A DNA stretch of 64,000 bases from Streptomyces cellostaticus (GTDB lineage Bacteria > Actinomycetota > Actinomycetes > Streptomycetales > Streptomycetaceae). The notes beneath the pieces are model-generated. The model searched no databases, was not told the DNA's origin, and saw only the letters and a list, made by a program, of their open reading frames with translations. Positions 23,632-32,579 of this stretch are shown here, one piece after another. The stretch lies in NCBI RefSeq assembly GCF_001513965.1, contig NZ_KQ948030.1:124001-188000 (forward strand). The letters are read 5' to 3'. The translations under genes were made by a program, and so were the position numbers. Position 1 is the stretch's first letter. Each line of letters opens with the position of its first letter.

Positions 23632-26091
23632 ATGGCCCGCCGCAGCACGAAGACCCCGCCGCCCGACGATTCGTACGAGGAGAAGATCCTCGACATCGAC
23701 GTCGTGGACGAGATGCGTGGCTCCTACCTTGAGTACGCGTACTCGGTCATCTACTCGCGCGCCCTGCCGGACGCCCGCGACGGTCTCAAGCCGGTGCACC
23801 GCCGGATCGTGTACCAGATGAACGAGATGGGCGTGCGCCCGGACCGGGCGTACGTGAAGTGCGCCCGCGTCGTCGGCGAGGTCATGGGCAAGCTGCACCC
23901 GCACGGCGACGCGTCGATCTACGACGCCCTGGTGCGCATGGCCCAGCCGTTCTCGATGCGCGTTCCCCTGGTCGACGGCCACGGCAACTTCGGCTCGCTG
24001 GGCAACGACGACCCGCCGGCCGCCATGCGGTACACCGAGTGCCGGATGGCCGAGGCGACGAGCCTGATGACCGAGTCGATCGACGAGGACACGGTCGACT
24101 TCACGCCCAACTACGACGGCCAGGAGCAGGAGCCGGTGGCGCTGCCCGCCGCCTTCCCGAACCTGCTGGTGAACGGCTCCTCGGGCATCGCGGTCGGTAT
24201 GGCGACGAACATGCCGCCGCACAACCTGCGGGAGGTCATCGCGGCCGCCCGCCATCTGATCCGGTACCCGAGCGCGGACCTGGACGCGCTGATGAAGCAC
24301 GTCCCCGGCCCCGACCTGCCCACCGGCGGCCGGATCGTCGGCATGGACGGCGTCCGGGACGCGTACGCGACGGGCCGCGGCACCTTCAAGATCCGCGCGA
24401 CGGTCTCGATCGAGGCCGTGACCGCCCGCCGCAAGGGCCTGGTCGTCACCGAACTGCCCTTCACGGTCGGTCCGGAAAAGGTGATCGCCAAGATCAAGGA
24501 CCTGGTCAACGCGAAGAAGGTCCAGGGCATCGCCGACGTCAAGGACCTCACCGACCGTGAGCACGGCCTGCGTCTGGTCATCGAGATCAAGAACGGCTTC
24601 GTGCCGGAGGCGATCCTGGAGCAGCTGTACAAGCTGACCCCGATGGAGGAGTCCTTCGGTATCAACAACGTGGCCCTGGTGGACGGTCAGCCGCTCACCC
24701 TGGGCCTCAAGGAGCTGCTGGAGGTCTACCTCGACCACCGCTTCGACGTGGTGCGGCGCCGCAGCGAGTTCCGCCGCGGCAAGCGCCGTGACCGTCTGCA
24801 CCTGGTCGAGGGCCTGCTGACCGCGCTGGTCGACATCGACGAGGTCATCCGGCTGATCCGGTCCAGCGACAACTCCGCGCAGGCCAAGCAGCGCCTGATG
24901 GAGCGCTTCTCGCTGAGCGAGGTCCAGACGCAGTACATCCTCGACACGCCGCTGCGCCGGCTCACCAAGTACGACCGCATCGAGCTGGAGGCGGAGAAGG
25001 AGCGGCTCACCTCGGAGATCGAGGAGCTGACCCGGATCCTGGAGTCGGACGTGGAGCTGCGCAAGCTGGTCTCGGCCGAACTGGCAGCCGTGGCCAAGCA
25101 GTTCGGCACCGACCGGCGCACGGTCCTGCTGGAGTCGGCCGGCGCCCCGGTCGCCGCCGTGCCGCTCCAGGTCGCCGACGACCCGTGCCGGGTGCTGCTG
25201 TCCTCGACGGGCCTGCTGGCCCGTACGGCGGGCAACGAGCCGTTCCCGGAGGACACCGGCGCCAAGCGCGCCAAGCACGATGTGATCGTCTCGGCGGTCC
25301 CGGCGACCACGCGCGGCGAGATCGGAGCGGTGACCTCGGCGGGCCGCCTGCTGCGGATCAACGTGGTCGACCTGCCGCAGCTGCCTCAGGCGGCGACCGC
25401 GCCGAACCTCTCCGGAGGGGCGCCGCTGGCGGAGTTCGTCTCCCTGGAGGACGACGAGACGGTGGTCTGCCTGACCACGCTGGACGAGTCGTCCCCGGGG
25501 CTGGCGCTCGGCACCGCGCAGGGCGTCGTCAAGCGCGTGGTGCCCGACTACCCGTCCAACAAGGACGAGTTGGAGGTCATCACGCTCAAGGAGGGCGACC
25601 GGATCGTCGGCGCGGTGGAGCTGCGTACCGGCGAGGAGGACCTGGTGTTCATCACGGACGACGCGCAGTTGCTGCGCTTCCAGGCCTCCATCGTCCGTCC
25701 GCAGGGCCGCCCGGCGGGCGGTATGGCAGGCATCAAGCTCGCCGAGGGCGCGAAGGTCATCTCCTTCACGGCGGTCGACCCGGCCGCCGACGCGGTGGTC
25801 TTCACGGTGGCGGGCTCGCGCGGCACGCTGGACGACTCCGTGCAGACCACGGCCAAGCTGACCCCGTTCGACCAGTACCCGCGCAAGGGGCGGGCCACCG
25901 GCGGCGTGCGCTGCCAGCGGTTCCTGAAGGGCGAGGACTGCCTGTCGCTGGCCTGGACGGGCCCGGTCCCGGCCCGGGCGGCGCAGAAGAACGGCACCCC
26001 GGTGGAGCTGCCCGACCTGGACCCGCGCCGGGACGGCTCGGGCGTGTCGCTGGCGAAGACGGTGTCGGTGGTCGCGGGACCGGTGTTCTAG
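23632..26091 (+). CDS. parC: DNA topoisomerase IV subunit A (ParC; GyrA-like)
   Basis: Cleaves and rejoins DNA in chromosome decatenation together with ParE (42308-44431). 819 aa. N-terminal breakage-reunion domain: quinolone-resistance region HPHGDASIYDAL (89-100) and catalytic Tyr134 in AMRYTECRM; coiled-coil tower region around 410-510. The C-terminal beta-pinwheel repeats are shorter and lack a perfect GyrA box, which distinguishes it from GyrA. ATG 23632 has AAGGAG 9 nt upstream; the same frame is open upstream without support. Its TAG stop shares the bases CTAG with the convergent CobW gene. Corresponds to SCO5836 by memory. Confidence 0.95.
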   Translation: MARRSTKTPPPDDSYEEKILDIDVVDEMRGSYLEYAYSVIYSRALPDARDGLKPVHRRIVYQMNEMGVRPDRAYVKCARVVGEVMGKLHPHGDASIYDALVRMAQPFSMRVPLVDGHGNFGSLGNDDPPAAMRYTECRMAEATSLMTESIDEDTVDFTPNYDGQEQEPVALPAAFPNLLVNGSSGIAVGMATNMPPHNLREVIAAARHLIRYPSADLDALMKHVPGPDLPTGGRIVGMDGVRDAYATGRGTFKIRATVSIEAVTARRKGLVVTELPFTVGPEKVIAKIKDLVNAKKVQGIADVKDLTDREHGLRLVIEIKNGFVPEAILEQLYKLTPMEESFGINNVALVDGQPLTLGLKELLEVYLDHRFDVVRRRSEFRRGKRRDRLHLVEGLLTALVDIDEVIRLIRSSDNSAQAKQRLMERFSLSEVQTQYILDTPLRRLTKYDRIELEAEKERLTSEIEELTRILESDVELRKLVSAELAAVAKQFGTDRRTVLLESAGAPVAAVPLQVADDPCRVLLSSTGLLARTAGNEPFPEDTGAKRAKHDVIVSAVPATTRGEIGAVTSAGRLLRINVVDLPQLPQAATAPNLSGGAPLAEFVSLEDDETVVCLTTLDESSPGLALGTAQGVVKRVVPDYPSNKDELEVITLKEGDRIVGAVELRTGEEDLVFITDDAQLLRFQASIVRPQGRPAGGMAGIKLAEGAKVISFTAVDPAADAVVFTVAGSRGTLDDSVQTTAKLTPFDQYPRKGRATGGVRCQRFLKGEDCLSLAWTGPVPARAAQKNGTPVELPDLDPRRDGSGVSLAKTVSVVAGPVF

Positions 26092-27185
26092 GCGGGCGGA
26101 TCTTCCAGGTCCGTTTCGCCCGGGCCCGGCGGTTCCCCCGGGCCCGGCCCTTCGTCCGGGCCTTGCACGTAGCGCAGGACGCCCCACATGCCGTGCTCGT
26201 CGGCGTGTGGGGCGTCGCTCTTGCACGCCTCCAGTTCCTTGCCGAGGGCGCCCGTGTCGATGCCGGAGCCGATCAGGACGAGCTGGGTGAGGCGGGCGTC
26301 GGCGCGGTCCCAGGGCTCGGGATAGAAGCGCAGGAAACGCCCGACGGCGTGCACGGCGTACCGGTTGCCCGCGTCGTACGGCCCGAAGTCGACGTACCCC
26401 TTGATCCGGTACAGCCCCTCCGGACGGCTGTCCAGGAACTGCATGAGCCGGCGCGGCTCCATCGGCAGGCCGGAGACGAAGGACAGGCTGTCGTAGCCCG
26501 TGTGCAGGTGACTGTCGTGGTCGTCGTCGCCGTGCTCGTGCAGGTCGTCGAAGGACAGCTGCCCGATGCGCTCCTCGCTCGGCCTGCAGTCGAAGAGGAA
26601 CTCCGGGTCGATGCGGCCGTAGGCGGCGGGGACGACGGCGGCACGGTCGGTGAGCGAGCGGACGAGGCCGAGGACGCGGTCGGGGTCCGGCGCCCGGTCG
26701 AGCTTGTTGACGACGACGAGGTCGGCGAGGGCGAGGTGCCGGTCGATCTCGGGGTGGCGGGCACGGGTGCCGTCGAACTCGGCGGCGTCGACGACCTCGA
26801 CGAGTCCGCCGTAGACGATGCCGGGATGCTCGCTGGCGAGCACCATCCGCACGAGTTCCTGCGGCTCGGCGAGCCCGCTGGCCTCGATGACGATGACGTC
26901 GATGCCGGCGGCGGGCGCGGCGAGCCGGTCCAGGTAGAGGTCGAGTTCGCTCGCGTCGACGGCACAGCACAGACAGCCGTTGCCGAGCGAGACGGTCGAG
27001 TCGCCGAGGGCTCCGGCGACGGCCATCGCGTCGATCTCGATGGCCCCGAAGTCATTGACGATCGCCCCGATGCGGCTGCCTCCGCTGCGGTGCAGGAGGT
27101 GGTTGAGGAGCGTGGTCTTGCCGGATCCGAGGAATCCGGCGAGTACGACGACGGGGATCTGCTGCGGGGTGCGGCTGTTGCCCAA
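26088..27185 (-). CDS. CobW/COG0523-family GTPase (metal chaperone type)
   Basis: 365-aa G3E GTPase. Walker A GFLGSGKTT (about 17-25), the CxCC metal-binding motif in NGCLCCAV (about 69-76), Walker B VIVIEASGLAEP, NKLD base-recognition motif (about 170), and a His/Asp-rich loop HEHGDDDHDSHLH (about 225-237) that could bind Zn or another metal. Family members deliver zinc, cobalt or other metals to target enzymes. I see no Zur box upstream. Start is TTG 27185 with GAGGG upstream, the only plausible option. The C terminus is Pro/Gly/Glu-rich. Convergent with parC; no terminator between the two. Confidence 0.88.
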   Translation of the reverse strand: MGNSRTPQQIPVVVLAGFLGSGKTTLLNHLLHRSGGSRIGAIVNDFGAIEIDAMAVAGALGDSTVSLGNGCLCCAVDASELDLYLDRLAAPAAGIDVIVIEASGLAEPQELVRMVLASEHPGIVYGGLVEVVDAAEFDGTRARHPEIDRHLALADLVVVNKLDRAPDPDRVLGLVRSLTDRAAVVPAAYGRIDPEFLFDCRPSEERIGQLSFDDLHEHGDDDHDSHLHTGYDSLSFVSGLPMEPRRLMQFLDSRPEGLYRIKGYVDFGPYDAGNRYAVHAVGRFLRFYPEPWDRADARLTQLVLIGSGIDTGALGKELEACKSDAPHADEHGMWGVLRYVQGPDEGPGPGEPPGPGETDLEDPPA

Positions 27186-27251
27186 CGGGCGCCCTCTCTC
27201 ACGTGGACCGACTGCCGGACCAGGATAAGAGCGGGGCGCCCTGGGGCGGGC

Positions 27252-28415
27252 TCAGGGCTGGGTCGGCACCGCCACCGGCGGCTGGGGTCCCACATACCGT
27301 GCGACCGGGCGGATGATCTTCGGATCCGCCGCCTGTTCCAGGATGTTGGCACTCCAGCCCACCACGCGGGCCGCCGCGAAGGTGGGGGTGAACATCTCCC
27401 GGGGCAGACCGCACAGTTCCATGACCACGCCCGCGTAGAACTCGACGTTCGTGTGCAGTTCGCGGCCGGGCTTCAGCTCGGCGAGGATCGCCTCGACGTG
27501 CCGCTCGACCTCGACGGCGAAGGCGACGCGCGGGCCCCCGAAGCCGAGGGCGATCTCGCGCAGCATCCGTGAACGGGGGTCCTCCGTGCGGTAGACGGCG
27601 TGCCCGAAACCCATGATGCGGTCGCCTGCGAGCACCCGCTCCCGGATCCAGGAGTCGATCCGGTCCGGCGTCCCGATCGTGTCCAGGGTGTCGAGGGCAC
27701 GGCTGGGCGCCCCGCCGTGCAGCGGCCCGGACAGTGCGCCCACGGCCCCGACGAGACAGGCGGCCACGTCGGCGCCCGTGGACGCGATGACCCGCGCGGT
27801 GAAGGTTGATGCATTGAATCCGTGATCAATGGTTGAGATCAGGTATTGCTCGACCGCTCTGGCCCGCCGGGGGTCCGGTTCCTCGCCGGTGAGCATGTAG
27901 AGGTAATTGGCCGCGTACGACAGGTCGTCGCGCGGCTCCACGGGGTCGAGTCCCTGCCCGAGCCGGTACAGCGCGGTGAGCAGCGTCGGTACCGCCGCAC
28001 AGGCGGCGACGGTGTCCGCACGGCGCCGGCCGGCATCCACGTCGTACACCGGCCGGAACTCCTTCGCCGCGCCGAACAGCGACAGCGCGGTGCGCATGCC
28101 GGCGAGCGGGCCGCAGGTGCGGCTGGCCTCCGCGAGGGCAGGAAGGGCGGCCCCGACCTCCTCGGGCAGCCGGCGCAGCGCCGCGGTCTCGGCGGTGAAG
28201 GCAGCCCGGCGCTCCGCGTCCGGGAGTGCGCCGTGGACGAGGAGATGCCAGACGTCTTCGAAGCCGCGGGTCCGCGCGAGTTCGACGGCCGAGTACTGGC
28301 GGTAGTGGTAGAAGCCCTCGAGCCCCCGGACGTCTCCGATCTCGGTGTCGGTGACGACGACCCCCGCGAGGCCGCGCGGTACGTCGACAACGGGTGCGGT
28401 CCTGTTGATGGACAT
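27252..28415 (-). CDS. Citrate synthase family protein
   Basis: 387 aa, citrate/2-methylcitrate synthase fold. Substrate and catalytic histidines are visible in STIDHGFNAST (about 203), SGPLHGGAPS (about 237) and GFGHAVYRTEDPR (about 274). The position usually occupied by the catalytic Asp reads NVEFYAG, i.e. Glu. It condenses acetyl-CoA or propionyl-CoA with oxaloacetate, or a related pair; exact substrate unclear. ATG 28415 follows GGGAGGAACATC, a good ribosome-binding site; an upstream frame extension is not used. It diverges from a second citrate-synthase-like gene with a DNA-binding domain, across a palindrome-rich intergenic segment. Confidence 0.88.
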   Translation of the reverse strand: MSINRTAPVVDVPRGLAGVVVTDTEIGDVRGLEGFYHYRQYSAVELARTRGFEDVWHLLVHGALPDAERRAAFTAETAALRRLPEEVGAALPALAEASRTCGPLAGMRTALSLFGAAKEFRPVYDVDAGRRRADTVAACAAVPTLLTALYRLGQGLDPVEPRDDLSYAANYLYMLTGEEPDPRRARAVEQYLISTIDHGFNASTFTARVIASTGADVAACLVGAVGALSGPLHGGAPSRALDTLDTIGTPDRIDSWIRERVLAGDRIMGFGHAVYRTEDPRSRMLREIALGFGGPRVAFAVEVERHVEAILAELKPGRELHTNVEFYAGVVMELCGLPREMFTPTFAAARVVGWSANILEQAADPKIIRPVARYVGPQPPVAVPTQP

Positions 28416-28451
28416 GATGTTCCTCCCTGGACTTGATCCGACTGTCCATGC

Positions 28452-28485
28452 TTGACTCATTTCCTGTCAACGTTGAGTGAATCAA
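28452..28485. promoter_or_regulatory. Palindromic control region between the two citrate-synthase genes
   Basis: A perfect 10-bp palindrome TCAACGTTGA (28467-28476) is nested between inverted arms TTGACTCA (28452-28459) and TGAATCAA (28478-28485; its reverse complement is TTGATTCA). It lies in the 112-base divergent promoter region and is the natural candidate operator for the HTH-carrying neighbour. Confidence 0.55.
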
Positions 28486-28527
28486 TGCATGGCTCTCAAC
28501 ATGTTCGAGGCGGCTACGGTGACCTCC

Positions 28528-29784
28528 ATGCGCGATCACGAACCCACCCCCGGCCGTCCCGGGCGAAGGCTGACCACCAAGGAGACCGCCGAGGTGCTCG
28601 GCGTGAAGCCGGAGACGGTGTATGCCTACGTGAGCCGTGGCCTGCTCAGCAGCAGGCGTGAACCCGGCGGCCGCGCCAGCACCTTCGACGCCAAGGAGGT
28701 CGAGGCCCTCGCCCGGCGCAACCGGCGCGAAGCCGCGGGAAGTCCGGGCTCCGGCGGGGACCTGTCCGTCCGGACCCGGATCACTCTGATCGACAAGGAC
28801 CGGTACTACTTCCGTGGCGTCGACGCCACGGAGCTGGCCGCCCGCCACTCCTACGAGGAGGTCGCGGAGTGGCTGTGGACGGGCCGCCTGACCCCGGGCG
28901 TGACCTTCACCGCGCCACAGGCCACCGTCGAGGTCGCCCGCCACGTCGTGAACGCCCTGCCCGAGCACACGTCCCCCACCGACCGGCTGCGGGTGGCGGC
29001 GATCGCCGCGGCGGCCGGGGACCCGCTGCGCTTCGACCTGTCCGAGGAGGCCGTGCTCAGCACGGCACGCATCCTCATCCCCACCCTCGTCGCCGCGCTG
29101 CCACCGGTCCTGCACGCACCCAAGGACGACGGCCCGCTGGCCCACCGCCTGTGGGGCCGGCTGACCGGCCGCCCCGCCGACGAGGCGTCACTGCGCGTCC
29201 TGGACACCGCCCTCGCCCTGCTCGCCGATCACGACCTGGCCGCCTCCACGCTCGCCGTCCGGGTCGCCGCCTCGGCCCGCGCGCACGCCTACGCGGCCGT
29301 CTCGGCCGGGCTCGGCGTCCTGGAGGGCCCGCTGCACGGAGCCTCCAGTGGCCTGGCCCACCGGATGCTGCTCGACGTGCTCGACCAGGGGACCGCGGTC
29401 CCGGTGATCGCGGACGAGCTGCGCGCGGGCCGCCGTATCCCCGGACTCGGCCACCTGCTCTACGTCGGCGAGGACCCGCGCGCGCGGGTGCTGTTCGGCC
29501 TCCTGGAGCAGGTCCCGCGCGCGGAGCCCGCCCTGCTCGCGGCCCGCGACATCGTCGCCACGACCGCCCGCCACACCCCGCTGCACGCCAACGTCGACCT
29601 GGCGCTGGCCGTGTTCACCGCCTCCAGCGGCATGCCCGCCACAGCCGGCGAGACGATCTTCGCCGTCGCCCGCACGGCGGGCTGGATCGCCCACGCCCTG
29701 GAGGAGTACGGCGAGCGCCCGCTGCGTATGCGCCCCGTCGGTCACTACGTCGGTCCGCGGCCTCCGCAACCCCTCCCGGAGTAG
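28528..29784 (+). CDS. Citrate-synthase-like protein with N-terminal helix-turn-helix
   Basis: 418 aa. Residues about 10-60 form a MerR/excisionase-type HTH (LTTKETAEVLGVKPETVYAY, then VSRGLLSSRREPGGRASTFD). Residues about 75-415 are a citrate synthase fold with histidines in LLADHDLAAST, EGPLHGASSG and GLGHLLYVGEDPR, and Asp in HANVDLAL, so the classical catalytic set looks intact. It may be an enzyme tethered to DNA or a transcription factor that uses the enzyme fold as a sensor. ATG 28528 chosen: TACGGT lies exactly 7 nt upstream (leaderless pattern) and no ribosome-binding site is present; in-frame ATGs at 28489 and 28501 are alternatives. Diverges from the citrate synthase at 27252. Confidence 0.85.
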   Translation: MRDHEPTPGRPGRRLTTKETAEVLGVKPETVYAYVSRGLLSSRREPGGRASTFDAKEVEALARRNRREAAGSPGSGGDLSVRTRITLIDKDRYYFRGVDATELAARHSYEEVAEWLWTGRLTPGVTFTAPQATVEVARHVVNALPEHTSPTDRLRVAAIAAAAGDPLRFDLSEEAVLSTARILIPTLVAALPPVLHAPKDDGPLAHRLWGRLTGRPADEASLRVLDTALALLADHDLAASTLAVRVAASARAHAYAAVSAGLGVLEGPLHGASSGLAHRMLLDVLDQGTAVPVIADELRAGRRIPGLGHLLYVGEDPRARVLFGLLEQVPRAEPALLAARDIVATTARHTPLHANVDLALAVFTASSGMPATAGETIFAVARTAGWIAHALEEYGERPLRMRPVGHYVGPRPPQPLPE

Positions 29785-29819
29785 GACAGAGGCACGGCCG
29801 GAAGTCGCCCCGGGGAGAG

Positions 29820-29838
29820 TCAGGTTAGGCTCACCTCT
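29820..29838 (+). promoter_or_regulatory. Iron box (DmdR1/IdeR type) over the promoter
   Basis: TCAGGTTAGGCTCACCTCT matches the Streptomyces iron box TTAGGTTAGGCTCACCTAA at 16 of 19 positions. It abuts the GTG start and contains TAGGCT, a -10-like hexamer exactly 7 nt from that start, so a bound regulator would block a leaderless promoter. Confidence 0.85.
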
Positions 29839-30780
29839 GTGAGTAGGTGCGCGACCGTCTCCCGGAGCCTTGACGAGCCCATTTCCGGCACGGCTGCCAC
29901 GGCGACGACGTGGCTGCTGCTGGAACAGTCCGGACCATGGGGTGCCAAGGCACTCACTTCGAGCCATCTCGACCCCGCGCTGGGCCGTGCCTTGGAGGCC
30001 GCCGCCGAGGGAACCGGCGTCCGCATCGCGCTCATCCGGCGCCCCGGCCGCCATGCCGACCTCGGCACCTCGGCGCTCCGGCATGTGTACGCGGCCCACA
30101 CTGTTCCCGGAAACGTATGGCTGCACAGCGCCACCACCCGCGATCCACGCCGACTGCTCGGCCTCGACTTCGCCGCCCTCGGCGCGGGCGACCACCGTTC
30201 CTTCGGCGCGGCGCTCGACGGCCGGCTGCACACGGGCGACCCGCTCGCGCTCGTGTGCACCAACGGCAAGCGCGACCGCTGCTGCGCCCTTCTGGGTCGT
30301 CCCCTGGCCGCCGAGCTGACCGCGTCCGGTGTGCGGGGCGTCTGGGAGGTCACCCATCTGGGTGGTCATCGCTTCTCGCCGACGGTGCTCGTCCTGCCGT
30401 ACGGCTACGCCTACGGCCGCGCGGAGGCGCGCACCATCAAGGAGGCCTTGCACGGGGTCCAGGAGGGGCGCGTGGTGGTTGAGGGGTGCCGGGGGTGCTC
30501 CGCCTGGGAACGACCCGGCCAGGCGGCCGAGCTGGCCGTGCGCTCGGTGGCGGACGAGTACGCGGCGGGCGCGCTGAGCGTCGTACGGACCGAGGGCAGG
30601 GCACCTCGCTGGGAGGTCACCGTCGCCCACGCCGACGGCCGCCGCTGGCGGGTCACGGTGGCGCAGGGCGCGTCCTTGCCGCCGCGCCCGGAGAGCTGCG
30701 GTGCCGCGGTGCTCGGGGCGCCGGCGCGGATGGACGTGGTGGCGGTGCGCGAGCTGAGGACGACGGCGCTGGCGAGCTGA
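29839..30780 (+). CDS. Sucrase/ferredoxin-like family protein, iron-regulated
   Basis: 313 aa, Suc_Fer-like family related to thioredoxin-like [2Fe-2S] ferredoxins. Cysteines that could hold a cluster: CTNGKRDRCC (about 136-145) and VEGCRGCSAW (about 214-223), with HLGGHRFSPT between (about 173-182), the family hallmark. Probable cytoplasmic redox protein. GTG 29839 is the only in-frame start; an iron box directly abuts it, so I predict repression by DmdR1 when iron is sufficient and a leaderless transcript. A role in iron reduction or siderophore release is plausible but inferred. It follows the HTH-citrate-synthase gene by 54 bases but has its own control site. Confidence 0.85.
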   Translation: MSRCATVSRSLDEPISGTAATATTWLLLEQSGPWGAKALTSSHLDPALGRALEAAAEGTGVRIALIRRPGRHADLGTSALRHVYAAHTVPGNVWLHSATTRDPRRLLGLDFAALGAGDHRSFGAALDGRLHTGDPLALVCTNGKRDRCCALLGRPLAAELTASGVRGVWEVTHLGGHRFSPTVLVLPYGYAYGRAEARTIKEALHGVQEGRVVVEGCRGCSAWERPGQAAELAVRSVADEYAAGALSVVRTEGRAPRWEVTVAHADGRRWRVTVAQGASLPPRPESCGAAVLGAPARMDVVAVRELRTTALAS

Positions 30781-30878
30781 GCCGACACTCCCCCGCAGCC
30801 GTTCCTTCAAGAATTGGTCAAGAGATTCCCGCCACACCCCCTACGACGACGACCGTCCGCCCACGTACCGTCGTGGAC

Positions 30879-32579
30879 ATGAGCCCCACTGCCCCCGCAC
30901 GCCGTCTGCGCCTCGGTATGCCGCGGCGGGTGTTCTCGCAGGTGCTGCTGATGCAGGTGGCGATCGCCGCGGGCGTCGCAGTGCTCGCGACCGGGCTCTT
31001 CCTGGCGCCGCTGAGCAAGCAGCTGGACCATGAGGCGATGCGCCGCGCGCTGGCCATCGCCCAGACCACGGCACAGGACCCGCACATCGCCGAAGGCGTC
31101 CAGACCACCCCGCCGACCAGGAACGGCCCGGTACAGAAGGAGGCCGAGCGGATCCGGAAGGCCACGCACGCCGAGTACATCGTGGTGCTGAACCGGCGCA
31201 AGATCCGCTGGTCGCATCCCACCCCGAGCGAGATCGGCCGCCCCGTCTCCACCGACCCCAGCGACGCCCTGGCCGGCAAGGAGGTCATGGAGATCGACAA
31301 GGGCACCCTGGGCCGCTCGGCCCGCGGCAAGGTGCCCCTGTACGACGCCGACCACCGGATCATCGGGGCGGTCTCGGTCGGCATCGCGTACGACAGCGTG
31401 CGGGCCCGCCTGATCAGCGCGATCCCGGGATTGTTCGCCTACGCCGGCGGTGCCCTCGCGGTGGGCGCGCTGGCCGCCTGGCTGATCTCCCGCCGGGTCC
31501 AGCGGCAGACCCGGGACCTGGCCTTCTCCGACATCTCGGCGCTGCTCGCCGAGCGCGAAGCGATGCTGCACGGCATCCGGGAGGGCGTGGTCGCCCTCGA
31601 CCGCAGCGGCCGCATCCGCCTGCTCAACGACGAGGCCCGGAGGCTGCTGGGCATCGGCGACGAGGCCGTCGGCAAGTCCCTGGACGAGGCGCTGGGCGAG
31701 GGCCGTACCGCGGACGTCCTGGCCGGGCGGGTGACCGGCACCGACCTGCTGACCGTGCGCGGCCAGCGCGTCCTGGTCGCCAACCGCATGCCCACGGACG
31801 ACGGCGCCGCCGTGGCCACCCTGCGCGACCGCACCGAGCTGGAGCAACTGGGCCGCGAACTCGACTCCACGCGCGGCCTGATCGACGCCCTGCGCGCCCA
31901 GGACCACGAGCACGCCAACCGCATGCACACCCTGCTCGGCCTGCTGGAGCTGGAGATGTACGACGACGCCGTGGAGTTCGTCGGCGAGGTCGTCGGGGAC
32001 CACCGGGCCACCGCCGAGCAGGTGACCGAGAAGATCCAGGACCCGCTGCTCGCCGCCCTGCTGGTCGGCAAGGCGACCGTGGCCGCCGAACGCGCGGTCG
32101 CCCTCTGGGTGTCGGAACGCACCCGGCTGCCGGACCGGCTGATCGACCCGCGGGGTCTGGTCACGGTCGTGGGCAACCTCGTGGACAACGCGCTGGACGC
32201 GGTCGCCGGCACCCCGCACGCGCGCGTGGAGGTCGAGTTGCGCACCGAAGGACGTACGGTCGTCCTCCGCGTGCGCGACACCGGGCCCGGAATCCCGCAG
32301 GACCAGCAGGAGTTGATCTTCACGGAGGGGTGGTCCACCAAGAAGCCGCCCGCGCACGGCAAGCGGGGCCTCGGGCTCTCGCTGGTGCGTCGGCTCGCCG
32401 AACGACAGGGCGGGAGCGCGACGGTGAGCGCGGCGGACGGCGGGGGCGCGGAGTTCACCATCGTGCTGCCCGAGGCGCTGCCCGAACCGGAACCGGAGCC
32501 CGTGCTCACCGGGTCCGTGGAGGCCGGTGCCACGCCCCCTGCGCGCATTTCGACCGCCGCCGAGGAGGAGGCGCGATGA
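30879..32579 (+). CDS. CitA/DcuS-type sensor histidine kinase
   Basis: 566-aa membrane kinase of the carboxylate-sensing subfamily. TM1 about 20-45; extracytoplasmic Cache/PASp sensor about 46-180; TM2 about 185-210; cytoplasmic PAS about 220-320; histidine box with DHEHANRMHTLLGLL (about 345-359); and an ATPase domain with N box NLVDNALDAV, G1 DTGPGIP and G2 GKRGLGLSLV. C-terminal 40 residues are Pro/Glu-rich. Relatives sense citrate, malate, succinate or fumarate. ATG 30879 has TACCGT 7 nt upstream and no clear ribosome-binding site, suggesting a leaderless start. Its stop overlaps the regulator start (ATGA). Confidence 0.92.
   Translation: MSPTAPARRLRLGMPRRVFSQVLLMQVAIAAGVAVLATGLFLAPLSKQLDHEAMRRALAIAQTTAQDPHIAEGVQTTPPTRNGPVQKEAERIRKATHAEYIVVLNRRKIRWSHPTPSEIGRPVSTDPSDALAGKEVMEIDKGTLGRSARGKVPLYDADHRIIGAVSVGIAYDSVRARLISAIPGLFAYAGGALAVGALAAWLISRRVQRQTRDLAFSDISALLAEREAMLHGIREGVVALDRSGRIRLLNDEARRLLGIGDEAVGKSLDEALGEGRTADVLAGRVTGTDLLTVRGQRVLVANRMPTDDGAAVATLRDRTELEQLGRELDSTRGLIDALRAQDHEHANRMHTLLGLLELEMYDDAVEFVGEVVGDHRATAEQVTEKIQDPLLAALLVGKATVAAERAVALWVSERTRLPDRLIDPRGLVTVVGNLVDNALDAVAGTPHARVEVELRTEGRTVVLRVRDTGPGIPQDQQELIFTEGWSTKKPPAHGKRGLGLSLVRRLAERQGGSATVSAADGGGAEFTIVLPEALPEPEPEPVLTGSVEAGATPPARISTAAEEEAR

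Noticed and set aside
23566..26970. A 1134-codon minus-strand open frame across parC and the CobW gene
   Set aside because: Antisense shadow of parC; no start signal and no recognisable family.
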